Source of the DNA: Deinococcales bacterium
GTDB taxonomy: Bacteria; Deinococcota; Deinococci; Deinococcales; JAAFIG01
Assembly (NCBI GenBank): GCA_013298595.1
Contig: JAAFIG010000010.1
Location: 69,260 to 133,259 of the forward strand
Length of the DNA stretch: 64,000 nucleotides
Reading direction: 5' to 3'
Below are positions 54,468 to 63,182 of this stretch, piece by piece. Position numbers and translations under genes: made by a program. The notes below the pieces were generated by a model. That model was not told the origin of the DNA. It was given only the letters and a program-made list of their open reading frames with translations, and made no database searches. Positions within the stretch are counted from its first letter, which is position 1, and each line of letters begins with the position of its first letter.

Positions 54468-55643
54468 TCAGTTCAGTAATTCAAAAATACCAGCCGCACC
54501 TTGCCCACCACCAACGCACATCGTCACCATGCCGTAACGCCCACCACGACGACGAAGTTCACTCAGCAAAGTCGCCGTTAATTTCGCACCCGTACAACCC
54601 AACGGATGCCCAAGCGCAATAGCACCACCATTGACATTAAGCTTATTCGGATCAATCCCCAGTTCGCGCACCACAGCCAAAGCTTGCGCGGCAAAAGCTT
54701 CGTTCAATTCAAACAAATCAATATCTTTCAACTCGAGACCCGCCAGTTTTAATGCCTTAGGCACAGCTGCAACAGGACCAATTCCCATGATTTCAGGTTC
54801 AACCCCAACACTGGCAAAACTCACAAAACGCGCAAGTGGTTTCAAACCCAGTTCTTTTGCTCGAGAAGCACTCATCAGCACGGCAGCAGCCGCACCATCG
54901 GAAAAAGGACTCGAATTACCCGCTGTTACACCACCACCCTCTTTGAAAGCACCACGCAACTTACCCAACCCCTCGAGCGTGGTATCCCGACGCAAAAGTT
55001 CATCCGTATCAAACATCAATTCACTCGAGACGGTTTTCGTACCTTTGAGCTTATCCACACGCACAGGCACAGAAACAATTTCATCCTTGAACTTACCAGC
55101 ATCCTGAGCCGCCGCTGCCCGCATATGAGACTCGAGCGCAAACGCATCCATATCCGCCCGATTAACACCATATTTTTCAGCAACATTCTCGGCAGTATGA
55201 CCCATACCAATATACGCACCCGGTCTCGAGTGCACCAAGGCATTATTAGCAGAAAAAGCAAAACCAGACATTGGCACAAGGCTCATGCTTTCCGCACCAC
55301 CAGCGATAATACAATCATTCGAGCCAGAACGAATCGCCTGAGCTGCCATCGCAATAGTTTGCAAACCAGAAGCACAAAAACGATTGATTGTCACACCAGC
55401 CACGGAATCAGGCAAACCAGCTCGCAAACTCGAGAGACGTGCAAAATTTAGTCCCTGCGAACCCTCAGGCATGGCACAACCAAGAAAAACATCCTCGACA
55501 AGATTTGGGTCAACACCCGCCCTCGAGACAGATTCTTTTAACACAACAGCCGCGAGATCATCAGCTCGAGTATTTGACAATGTGCCTTTTAAGCCACGAC
55601 CAACGGCAGTACGGACGGCGGATACGATAACAGCTTCATTCAT
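54468..55643 (-). CDS. fadA: Acetyl-CoA acyltransferase (3-ketoacyl-CoA thiolase)
   Basis: 391 aa thiolase: nucleophile Cys in R-F-C-A-S-G-L-Q-T, the [10 protein letters not shown] His and [10 protein letters not shown] Cys. Performs the last step of beta-oxidation, with the fadN-like enzyme at 57751. GAAGGAG precedes the ATG and lies inside the 3' end of the SUKH gene, whose stop overlaps the ATG. Confidence 0.92.
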   Translation of the reverse strand: MNEAVIVSAVRTAVGRGLKGTLSNTRADDLAAVVLKESVSRAGVDPNLVEDVFLGCAMPEGSQGLNFARLSSLRAGLPDSVAGVTINRFCASGLQTIAMAAQAIRSGSNDCIIAGGAESMSLVPMSGFAFSANNALVHSRPGAYIGMGHTAENVAEKYGVNRADMDAFALESHMRAAAAQDAGKFKDEIVSVPVRVDKLKGTKTVSSELMFDTDELLRRDTTLEGLGKLRGAFKEGGGVTAGNSSPFSDGAAAAVLMSASRAKELGLKPLARFVSFASVGVEPEIMGIGPVAAVPKALKLAGLELKDIDLFELNEAFAAQALAVVRELGIDPNKLNVNGGAIALGHPLGCTGAKLTATLLSELRRRGGRYGMVTMCVGGGQGAAGIFELLN

Positions 55644-56173
55644 GGGGTTGCTCCTTCGAGGGTTAGCTTGAAATAATTTTCCATATATGTATCTAGGTTC
55701 GCAGCTTGAAAAGTAATTTGAGGATCGGTATTTTCTTTTACTATTTCAGCATAAAACTGATAAAAACCTTGTTGGGCGATCATAGAATTGTCCGAATTAG
55801 AATCAAAATAATAAAATGAGCCAAGTCCCGATGCACCATCATTAGCATCATCTATTGGAATTATCTTAAAATTTTTTAACACCTTTGGATATTTTATACG
55901 GAAAATATAATCTGTATCTATTACTATTTCCTTGTAGCCCATTTTAATTGCTTTTAGATTTAATACAACATCTTGGGTCGAAGCGATAATTTGATAACTC
56001 CATCCGTTATTATCACCATAAATGCCATTAGCAAACGTATAAAAATCTCTTAAATCTTCGGGCAACACAAAACCAAGTTCGTTCTCTAATTGAGAAATTT
56101 CAGTATTTTTTGCAGAAGGACGAATATCAAAGCCCCTGTATGTAAGTTTTCTAATCGCTTCTAGCCATTGCAT
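55640..56173 (-). CDS. SMI1/KNR4 (SUKH) family protein
   Basis: 177 aa. N-terminal helix then [21 protein letters not shown] and A-N-G, the SUKH signature. Such proteins are often immunity proteins to secreted nuclease toxins, but here no toxin gene is adjacent. The gene has no CTCGAG in 534 bp and is visibly A+T richer than its neighbours, so it is probably a recent acquisition. Its last codons (E-G-A-T-P) are the ribosome site of fadA, and the stop overlaps the fadA ATG. Confidence 0.82.
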   Translation of the reverse strand: MQWLEAIRKLTYRGFDIRPSAKNTEISQLENELGFVLPEDLRDFYTFANGIYGDNNGWSYQIIASTQDVVLNLKAIKMGYKEIVIDTDYIFRIKYPKVLKNFKIIPIDDANDGASGLGSFYYFDSNSDNSMIAQQGFYQFYAEIVKENTDPQITFQAANLDTYMENYFKLTLEGATP

Positions 56174-56191
56174 TTTTGCCTTTAGTGATGG

Positions 56192-56243
56192 GTAGGCTTT
56201 GCCTACGGTTTTATGTACGATATGTGGGTAAAGCCTACCTACT
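56192..56243. repeat. Inverted REP pair (REPIN-like) 3' of the RAYT gene
   Basis: GTAGGCTTTGCCTAC (56192-56206) is itself a hairpin; GTGGGTAAAGCCTACCTAC (56225-56243) is its inverted relative. Two REPs facing each other a short distance apart are a typical REPIN. It differs from the GGGCGACC family in the same area. Confidence 0.72.
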
Positions 56244-56254
56244 TTCTAATCTAT

Positions 56255-56950
56255 TCAAACTCCTTTTTCCTTCTCGAGCCACCGCGCAGGATTACCTTCA
56301 ATATAATCACGGCATCGCTCGAGTTCAGCATTATTACGAACAATACGATCATAAAACCCGCGTTGCCAAAAACGTTTTTCAAATGGCATCCAATTGTGTT
56401 CACGCACCCCACGAATGTATTGATTGGTGGTGATGGATTTGAATGCACTAATCACATTACCCAACACAGGATTCATTGCCATATTATGTGTAGGGGCGAC
56501 CCTTGTGGTCGCCCTGTGCGACACGAAATCGTTCAAAACAGTTGCATCAATATTGTTTTTCACGTCATTGAATACAGGCACGCTGATAATCGAATCGTTA
56601 TTAGTCACGCGGGCGGGTACAAGACCCGCCCCTACGGGGTTATGGACAATTGATTTGTTATTAACGCCAACCACATTTTCATTATTTCCATTCAATACGA
56701 TAATGCCGTGAACATGGTCTGGCATAATAATAAATGCGTCTAAGGTGATATCAAATTGATCGGTTAATTTCTGCCATGTCTCGAGAATCATTTGACCTGC
56801 AATATTCAGTTGCACCCCTGTTGGCGTGACCTGTCCAAACCATTCAGAGTTGCGTAATTGGCTGCAAATCGTCACGAAATACGCCCCTGCACTCAAGTAA
56901 TCGTAGGTTTCGAGGCGCATCGGTTTGCGTTGGATGAGATGTGGTGTCAT
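56255..56950 (-). CDS. REP-associated tyrosine transposase (RAYT)
   Basis: 231 aa. Y1 HUH-type fold: I-M-P-D-H-V-H-G-I (the HUH His pair) and F-W-Q-R-G-F-Y-D-R-I-V-R-N with the catalytic Tyr. RAYTs mobilise or maintain REP sequences in their genomes. Two REP units lie inside this gene in frame, encoding the V-G-A-G-L-V-P-A-R and R-A-T-T-R-V-A-P-T stretches. Its ATG overlaps the stop of the hydrolase gene (ATGA), so it is embedded in the fad operon. Three CTCGAG words inside. Nothing looks broken. Confidence 0.9.
   Translation of the reverse strand: MTPHLIQRKPMRLETYDYLSAGAYFVTICSQLRNSEWFGQVTPTGVQLNIAGQMILETWQKLTDQFDITLDAFIIMPDHVHGIIVLNGNNENVVGVNNKSIVHNPVGAGLVPARVTNNDSIISVPVFNDVKNNIDATVLNDFVSHRATTRVAPTHNMAMNPVLGNVISAFKSITTNQYIRGVREHNWMPFEKRFWQRGFYDRIVRNNAELERCRDYIEGNPARWLEKEKGV
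56490..56514. repeat. REP unit inside the RAYT gene
   Basis: GTAGGGGCGACC, CTTGT, GGTCGCCC; coding for the R-A-T-T-R-V-A-P-T stretch on the minus strand. Confidence 0.78.
56609..56635. repeat. Second REP unit inside the RAYT gene
   Basis: GCGGGCGGGT, ACAAG, ACCCGCCCCTAC; encodes V-G-A-G-L-V-P-A-R on the minus strand. Confidence 0.78.
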
Positions 56951-57705
56951 AGGTGTTCCTCGAGCCAGTTTTTCATGTCCTCCAGCACAGGTATTTTTTC
57001 TTCAAATAACCAATGCCCTGAACCTATGTATTCTTTTAATTCTATGCTCGAGTATTTTTTAACCAGTTGTCTCGAGCCTTGTACAATCACAATTCGGTCG
57101 TCTGTGCCGTGCAAAACCAGTATTGGTGCGGTGATTTTTGCAAAATCTACCCATGTTGGTTTGCCTTTGCCTGTTGCGCCAAAGCCTGCTTCAAATACAA
57201 CTTTGCCTGATTCTGGTACGAGTAATGCAAATAATTCTTTTTGCCGATTCAAAGGTAAATTGTTAAATAAGGCGTACTGGGCACGCTCGAGGCTTGGGTG
57301 TATCTGAGATTTTTCCCAGAATTTCCAACTGAATAACGCATGGCTGAGTGAACGTACCGAACTGATAGCAAACCCGTTGATGCCCGCAGCAGCGGCTGGG
57401 GCGAATAAAACCACCGCTCGAGGTTGGATTTTCACGGCGACCAATTGCGCCAGTAATCCACCCATTGAATGCCCGATCAGGACGGGTGCAGTCTCGAGCT
57501 TTAGGTTTTGAATATATTGAATTATAAATGTCACGTAATCGTGATGTGATTGTCTGGCTACTGCTTGGGCATGACCACCATTTTCATGAAATGGCAGGGT
57601 TGGAGCATAACAGGTATACCCTGCCATCTCGAGCACTTTTTGAATAGGCTCGAGGGTTGCGCCTGTGCTCCACATTCCGTGAATGAAAATAATTGGTGGT
57701 TTCAT
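56947..57705 (-). CDS. Alpha/beta-hydrolase
   Basis: 252 aa from ATG 57705. I-F-I-H-G-M-W-S-T-G oxyanion strand, nucleophile elbow G-H-S-M-G-G, acid H-G-T-D-D-R, and G-S-G-H-W-L His. Esterase or thioesterase-type; located in the fad operon, so a fatty-acyl ester or CoA substrate is possible. A palindromic REP at 57719-57738 lies just upstream. Confidence 0.88.
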   Translation of the reverse strand: MKPPIIFIHGMWSTGATLEPIQKVLEMAGYTCYAPTLPFHENGGHAQAVARQSHHDYVTFIIQYIQNLKLETAPVLIGHSMGGLLAQLVAVKIQPRAVVLFAPAAAAGINGFAISSVRSLSHALFSWKFWEKSQIHPSLERAQYALFNNLPLNRQKELFALLVPESGKVVFEAGFGATGKGKPTWVDFAKITAPILVLHGTDDRIVIVQGSRQLVKKYSSIELKEYIGSGHWLFEEKIPVLEDMKNWLEEHL

Positions 57706-57718
57706 ATTGCCTCGGGTG

Positions 57719-57738
57719 GGGCGAGGCATGCCTCGCCC
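57719..57738. repeat. Palindromic REP between hydrolase and fadN-like gene
   Basis: GGGCGAGGCATGCCTCGCCC, fully symmetric, flanked by GGGTG and TACAG. Same G/C-armed style as the other REP units. Confidence 0.75.
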
Positions 57739-57750
57739 TACAGTTTGGGT

Positions 57751-60018
57751 TTAGTTACGCAGTGGTTTGCCTGTTTTTAGGGTGTGGGCAATGCGTTCTT
57801 GGGTTTTGCGTGTGCCGCATAAGTACAAGAAGGCTTCGCGCTCGAGGTCTAAGAAGTGTTGCTCGGGTTGTTTTGTTTGGCGGTTCATATTTCCGCCTGC
57901 GAGGATTTTCGCAAGTTGCATGGCAATAATTCCGTCGTGTTCGCTGGCTTGGCGGCTGAGTTGCAATCCATGAACTGCCACTTTTAAGTTGGCAATGGCA
58001 CTTTCGCCCATGGCGATAATCTCGGCTCGAGGTTGGGGTTGCACATAGTCTTTGGCTAGCTCGAGCACCTTGGTTTTTGCGTCGGACAGGAGTCTATCGC
58101 GGTTCATGGTGATGCCGTCGGAGGCTTTTAAGTACCCAAGTTCGCGTGCCTCGAGTGCTGATGTACTGGTTTTTGCGAGGGCGATTTGTTCAAAGGCTTT
58201 GCGAACTGCACTAAATGAGTCTTCGTTGGGGAGTAGTTGTTCGGTGAAGCGTGCCAGCATTTCGGTTGTACCGCCACCGCCTGGAATTAAACCAACGCCA
58301 GCTTCGACTAAGCCCATATACAATTCGGCATGGGCTTGCACGTGGTCGGCGTATAATGAAATTTCGCAACCACCACCAAGGGCTAATCCAAAGGGTGCAG
58401 ATACGGTTGGGAATGGGCTGTACCGCATGGATAAAACAAATTTTTGAAATTGACGGATACTCAGGTCTATTTCGTCAAAATCGCCTTCTTGGGCTTGTAA
58501 TAACAGCACTGCAAGGTTGGCTCCTGCACTAAAATTATCACCTTGATTACCGACCACTAAACCCGCAAAGGATTCTGCTACCACTTTTTGGGCGTGCTGC
58601 ATGGCACGAATCATGTCTTCGCCAAGGGCATTGGCTTTGCTATGAAACTCGAGCAGTGCCACACCATCGCCAATATCCACGAGGCTTGCGCCTTGCCATG
58701 CTTTGATGGTTTTGCTCGAGTCGCGTTTAAGGTCGCGCAGCACAATCAAACCGTTCTTTTGACCTGTGGCATCGTTGTAAAAAGGTTTGCCTTGCTCGAG
58801 TAATGCTGGTACATCCAAACCGAGGGCTTTTACGCCTGCTATGACGGTGTCGTGACCAAGTGCATCGGCAAGATCAAAGGCTCCGATTTCCCAGTTAAAA
58901 CCCCATTTGAGAGCGTTGTCCACCTCGAGTACCGTGTCGGCACAGGCAGGAATATTTTTTGCAGCAAACCAAATTAAACCGTAAACATTGCGACGCACCA
59001 ATTCGCCAATATTGTTCTCGAGTTTGAGTAGTGCTTTGATACGCGCAACAGCTGTTGGTAAGGCTCGAATATCATCTGGAACTCGGACTTTACCATTGTC
59101 TTTGTACTCGAGGGTTTCGTAATCAAGCGTTAAAATAAGGCTTTTACCATCTTTACCTTTAACTCGCTTAAAGAATCCCTCACCTGTTTTTTCGCCTAAA
59201 CGCCCAGCTTCGACCAGTTTTTCCCAAATCGCAGGTGGTGCATAATCAAAACCCGTACTCGAGCCAAGATTCTTTGCGACGGCTAAACCAATATCTAAAC
59301 CCGATAAATCGTTGGTACGAAAACTGGCACTCGAGGCTCGTCCGACCAAAGGTCCAAGAATGGCATCGACTTCGTCTGGACGCAATCCAAGTTCGACAGC
59401 GTCGCGCACGGTATGCACCATGCCCCAAACACCAATGCGGTTAGCAATAAACCCAGCCACATCCTTAGCCACAACCACGCCTTTGCCTAGCACTTTATCG
59501 CCAAATTCAGAAACCGCTGCAATCACATCTGGGCGAGTATCGGCAGTTGGAATTACCTCGAGCAGTTTAAGGTACCGTGGCGGATTAAAAAAGTGCGTGC
59601 CGACAAAACGCGCTTTGAATTCAGCACTGCGGTCTTGGATTTGTAAGTGCATGGGGATGCCGCTCGAGTTACTACTGACAATCGCTTTAGTACCCGTCGC
59701 TTCGACTTTGCCCCAGAAATCTTGTTTGACATCTAAGCGCTCAAGAATCGCTTCAAAAATCCAGTCCACACCTGTTAGTTTGCCAATATCATCCTCGAGA
59801 TTCCCAATTTGAATCAGTTGTGCAGCTTTGGGGTGCATAAAGGCAGCGGGTTTAGCTTTCAATGCCCGCTCGAGACCTTTTTTGACAATTTCGTTTTTAT
59901 CTGCGCCAGTTCCAGCAATATCGAGCAGCAACACTGGAATTCCTGCATTTGCGAGGTGAGCGGCGACAGCAGCGCCCATTGTACCAGAGCCGACAACAGC
60001 GGCTTTACGAATCTTCAT
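57751..60018 (-). CDS. 3-hydroxyacyl-CoA dehydrogenase / enoyl-CoA hydratase fusion (FadN-like)
   Basis: 755 aa. The dehydrogenase is N-terminal (G-S-G-T-M-G-A-A-V-A-A-H-L NAD fold; G-T-H-F-F-N-P-P-R-Y-L-K and N-R-I-G) and a crotonase-fold part is C-terminal (~420-650: F-S-A-G-A-N-L and G-L-I-P-G-G-G-G-T oxyanion region). This order is the FadN type, the reverse of E. coli FadB. Steps two and three of beta-oxidation; thiolase at 54468 completes the pathway. AAGGAG before the ATG. Heads the operon. Confidence 0.92.
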   Translation of the reverse strand: MKIRKAAVVGSGTMGAAVAAHLANAGIPVLLLDIAGTGADKNEIVKKGLERALKAKPAAFMHPKAAQLIQIGNLEDDIGKLTGVDWIFEAILERLDVKQDFWGKVEATGTKAIVSSNSSGIPMHLQIQDRSAEFKARFVGTHFFNPPRYLKLLEVIPTADTRPDVIAAVSEFGDKVLGKGVVVAKDVAGFIANRIGVWGMVHTVRDAVELGLRPDEVDAILGPLVGRASSASFRTNDLSGLDIGLAVAKNLGSSTGFDYAPPAIWEKLVEAGRLGEKTGEGFFKRVKGKDGKSLILTLDYETLEYKDNGKVRVPDDIRALPTAVARIKALLKLENNIGELVRRNVYGLIWFAAKNIPACADTVLEVDNALKWGFNWEIGAFDLADALGHDTVIAGVKALGLDVPALLEQGKPFYNDATGQKNGLIVLRDLKRDSSKTIKAWQGASLVDIGDGVALLEFHSKANALGEDMIRAMQHAQKVVAESFAGLVVGNQGDNFSAGANLAVLLLQAQEGDFDEIDLSIRQFQKFVLSMRYSPFPTVSAPFGLALGGGCEISLYADHVQAHAELYMGLVEAGVGLIPGGGGTTEMLARFTEQLLPNEDSFSAVRKAFEQIALAKTSTSALEARELGYLKASDGITMNRDRLLSDAKTKVLELAKDYVQPQPRAEIIAMGESAIANLKVAVHGLQLSRQASEHDGIIAMQLAKILAGGNMNRQTKQPEQHFLDLEREAFLYLCGTRKTQERIAHTLKTGKPLRN

Positions 60019-60150
60019 GATTAACTCCTTGGAAGGTAAAGTGCGGATTTTTGTACTAAGTATAAATTGTAGAACACAAAGTCCATAAAATCTAGTTGCT
60101 CGAGTATAAATTCGAGGTTAGACTTGCGATGTTTTGAAATCGGGAGAAAT

Positions 60151-62670
60151 ATGGAACAATTTAATAACCAAACAGTTTTGACTGACCCTGAGATAAATCA
60201 ACCACAAAAAGAATTGCCAAAAGTACAAACTCAAAAATCCTCTATTTCATTTTTTGTCATTTGCCTTGTCATTGGTTTTGTTTTGCCGTTAAAGCCAGTA
60301 CAAGATTTTTTAGCCATCATTACTGGTGGTGCATGGAAACTTTCACCTCAAATCTCCGTTTTTACTCTTTTCCTAATCTTCCCAATGCAACACCTCGCCA
60401 TTATTATTCATGAATTTGGACATCTGGCATTTGGGTGGTTCAGTGGTTTTAAACCAAGCGGTTTAATTCTTTTTCCATTTGCATGGCTTCGTGGGAAAAA
60501 AGGTTGGATGTATCACCAAATTCCAAATGCCCCATTTGGTGGTGGTATGGCAATGATGTACCCAGTTGGATTTACCAGATTACGTGAACGTTTGTTCTGG
60601 TTTACTATAGGCGCGGGGTTAACCAATATCCTAAGCGGACTTTTATCGCTTTACTTAGGTGCTGTATTCGCATCAGGTTTTCAGGGGAAACCTTCAAGTT
60701 TTGGGCATCCTGCTTTTTACTTTGCAATCTTTGGGCTGATTTCGATTTGGATTGGCATTGGTGCGTTAATCCCACGGACATATCAATCCCGTGGTTTTAA
60801 AGGTCTTATGAGCGATGGCAAACGTGCTCAAAGATTATTGCAGAACAAAGAAATTGAGTCAGAATTAGGGTTAATTCAAATTGAAGGTTTAATCTATCAA
60901 GAACAACGCCCTCGAGAATGGTCAAATGCTTTAGTTCAAAAAATTACTTCTGAAACAATCTCAAGTTTTATAGATGTTTCTGGGCTTTATTGTTCTTATC
61001 AATCAGCTTTAGATAACAATGACATTCCCAAAGCAAAGATTCTGCTTGAGCGTGTACTTGAAAATATCCACCTCACATCTGAATTCACCCAGAGTGAGTT
61101 TCGTTATGAAGCAGCTTTTTTTGCTGCGCGATACGAAAAAAATGCAATTACTGCACGAACATGGTTTGAACAAGGCGAACTAACACTGCGTTTAGCAGAT
61201 AACACCCGTTTGCGTGCTGAAACTGCATTGCACATCATTGAAAATCGTCCAGCTCAAGCTTATGCAACTGCTCAAGAAGCTCTTGCTTTGATGGAGGAAC
61301 GAATTGACCAAGGCTTGGTGCGTTTCGAGCGCGACTTGTTCAAGCTCATGACTTTAGAGGTTGAGCACGCCGCACAAATGCCACTCGAGCCGTATCAACC
61401 AATAGAAAAATTAGAACGTAAAATCTTTACTTATATGGGAGCCATTTGGATTGTTTTAGCTTTGTTTTTGCTATTTCAAATGAGTGAAACTATTGCATTT
61501 TTAAAACCTAAAACCGCAATTCCTACTGACATGGGACTTAGACGTGCTCTAAAAGTTGCAGGTATTCCATTTGGCAGTCTGATTGCTCTTGTACTTGCGT
61601 TGCCTTTTGCAAGCATAATCACTCGAGTCGGTTATCTTATAGCTGGTATATCGGCAAGGCTTCGATTTGGCACATTTCATATCAGTGGTTTCTCGAGAAT
61701 TGTACGGCACAACAAAAAACTTAAATTTGCCACATCAGCCATTTCTGCTTTACTAGGGGAAACAGGTTTACTTGCGCCAAATACTAATCAAAGTATCAAG
61801 CGTCAGTTGCAAAAAACCCTTTGGGGTGGCTGGGGTATTTTGGTAGTCCTAGGTACAATTGGACTAGCACTTAACGAGTTCGCTGAACGTAATTTCTGGG
61901 ATCAAAAAGTTGCTATGCAGATCTTACAAATCTGGGGCGTGGAGGGTCGCACATTGCTACAAATATGGGGGATTACGACACTATTGATACCACTCATTCC
62001 TTACGGTTTTTTGCTTATTGCGTTTGGATGGCTGTTTTCTTTTCTGAGATTAAACGTTTTTGACGGAGCTTGGCGCTTAGCGTTGATGTACAAAAACGGA
62101 AAAGAAACTGAACGTGAAGCAGCTCGAGTTGCCATTATTGGTGCTGCTACCAACGGTATTCGCCCTCGAGACTGGTCAGAAGATTGGTTAAAATCCGTAA
62201 CCCAAGGTGACCCAATCTGTCCTCGAGATGTGCACATGCTTATCTGTGCTTATTTTGCAGCACTAGACCATAATCAAATTAACCAAGCTCGAGAGTACCT
62301 AGAACGAGCTAGTGCGGCTGCTCATTTTTTACCGTTTCCCTTTAATCGAGCTTTGCTTCTCGAGCAAGTCTTTTACACAGCTTGGTATGCCGAAGATGCA
62401 CAAGCCGCACGAAAAATCTTGCAACACGAATCTGGATACCGAATAGATACAACAAGTTTTCATCGTGTTCTTGCAGCTCTTTATTTTGTGGAAAACAAAT
62501 TAGATCAAGCAAAAGTAGCAATTCAAACAGCTCGAGCAAACATCGCTAAATCACAACATCCTGGCATCGCTATTTTTGAAAAAGATTGTTTGGATCAATT
62601 AGAAATTGCAATGCTCGAGAAAAAATCAAATCTCGAAATCCAAGCATCACAAAATAATCTTGAAGTTTAG
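60151..62670 (+). CDS. Internally duplicated M50-type metalloprotease / TPR membrane protein
   Basis: 839 aa from ATG 60151 (GGAGA before it). First half: helices, then H-E-F-G-H in I-I-I-H-E-F-G-H-L-A-F-G (intramembrane zinc site of M50 site-2 proteases), G-A-G-L-T-N-I-L-S-G, and a ~180-residue TPR-like section. The second half repeats this order with weaker likeness: I-I-T-R-V-G-Y-L-I-A-G sits where HEFGH was, and R-P-R-D-W-S, A-L-D-H-N-Q-I-N-Q-A-R-E-Y-L-E-R-A pair with R-P-R-E-W-S, A-L-D-N-N-D-I-P-K-A-K-I-L-L-E-R-V. So copy 1 keeps zinc ligands and copy 2 lost them. The usual third ligand Asp is not obvious even in copy 1. Substrate unknown. The first 750 bp have no CTCGAG. Confidence 0.75.
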   Translation: MEQFNNQTVLTDPEINQPQKELPKVQTQKSSISFFVICLVIGFVLPLKPVQDFLAIITGGAWKLSPQISVFTLFLIFPMQHLAIIIHEFGHLAFGWFSGFKPSGLILFPFAWLRGKKGWMYHQIPNAPFGGGMAMMYPVGFTRLRERLFWFTIGAGLTNILSGLLSLYLGAVFASGFQGKPSSFGHPAFYFAIFGLISIWIGIGALIPRTYQSRGFKGLMSDGKRAQRLLQNKEIESELGLIQIEGLIYQEQRPREWSNALVQKITSETISSFIDVSGLYCSYQSALDNNDIPKAKILLERVLENIHLTSEFTQSEFRYEAAFFAARYEKNAITARTWFEQGELTLRLADNTRLRAETALHIIENRPAQAYATAQEALALMEERIDQGLVRFERDLFKLMTLEVEHAAQMPLEPYQPIEKLERKIFTYMGAIWIVLALFLLFQMSETIAFLKPKTAIPTDMGLRRALKVAGIPFGSLIALVLALPFASIITRVGYLIAGISARLRFGTFHISGFSRIVRHNKKLKFATSAISALLGETGLLAPNTNQSIKRQLQKTLWGGWGILVVLGTIGLALNEFAERNFWDQKVAMQILQIWGVEGRTLLQIWGITTLLIPLIPYGFLLIAFGWLFSFLRLNVFDGAWRLALMYKNGKETEREAARVAIIGAATNGIRPRDWSEDWLKSVTQGDPICPRDVHMLICAYFAALDHNQINQAREYLERASAAAHFLPFPFNRALLLEQVFYTAWYAEDAQAARKILQHESGYRIDTTSFHRVLAALYFVENKLDQAKVAIQTARANIAKSQHPGIAIFEKDCLDQLEIAMLEKKSNLEIQASQNNLEV

Positions 62671-62686
62671 GGTAACGCGAAAATCT

Positions 62687-62998
62687 TCAGTGCAGATTAT
62701 CAAAGCACTTCTTGCCAAGCTCGGCAAGTTGCCAAGACTTGAGCCATCGGTCTGATTCTTCAAGGTACACCCCATTTGCATCTGGAAACACTCGAGCATA
62801 ATTGATGCTGGGGCAGAAATTCTGGAACGAAAGCACTTCATGGGGCGCGGCTATACTGAAATATCCTTGCATGGCTCGAGCTACAGCAACATCACTAGTG
62901 TGACGCACACTGCTACCATCGGTGAAGCCTAATCCAGCTGCTCGAATTTGTTTTGGGTCACTGCCTTGCACGCCTGTGTAGCCTTGGGCAAGAATCAT
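62687..62998 (-). CDS. Small hypothetical protein, possibly a remnant
   Basis: 103 aa, not recognised. No ribosome site; frame open only to a stop ~17 codons further. The residues look protein-like (G-Y-T-G-V-Q-G, F-C-P-S-I-N-Y-A-R-V-F-P-D-A-N-G, helix at the C-terminus) and the reading frame holds CTCGAG words at the local rate. It may be the 3' end of a larger ancestral gene. Convergent with the M50-TPR gene (16-bp gap), divergent from chrA. Confidence 0.45.
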   Translation of the reverse strand: MILAQGYTGVQGSDPKQIRAAGLGFTDGSSVRHTSDVAVARAMQGYFSIAAPHEVLSFQNFCPSINYARVFPDANGVYLEESDRWLKSWQLAELGKKCFDNLH

Positions 62999-63130
62999 CT
63001 CGAGACGATCAGTGAAGGTGGAATTTCGGTGTGTTGTTTATATTGGTATCTTACAACCCAACCACTCAGAGCCTGTACATCAGTCTGTGTTTTCTTTGTG
63101 ATCATTTAATGCAAAGTGGTGATTCAGGCA

Positions 63131-63150
63131 GATGTAACCGTGGTTACATC
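63131..63150. promoter_or_regulatory. Palindromic operator upstream of chrA
   Basis: GATGTAACC, GT, GGTTACATC: perfect nine-base arms. It lies ~15 bp before a TATAAA box that is itself seven bases before the ATG at 63183, overlapping where a -35 would be. Confidence 0.7.
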
Positions 63151-63182
63151 ATCGGTGTTCAACTTGAAGTATAAATTTGTTC

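Noticed and set aside
54325-57738. CRISPR array
   Set aside because: Hairpin units are few, unevenly spaced, partly in a coding gene, and lie by a RAYT; no cas genes. They are REPs.
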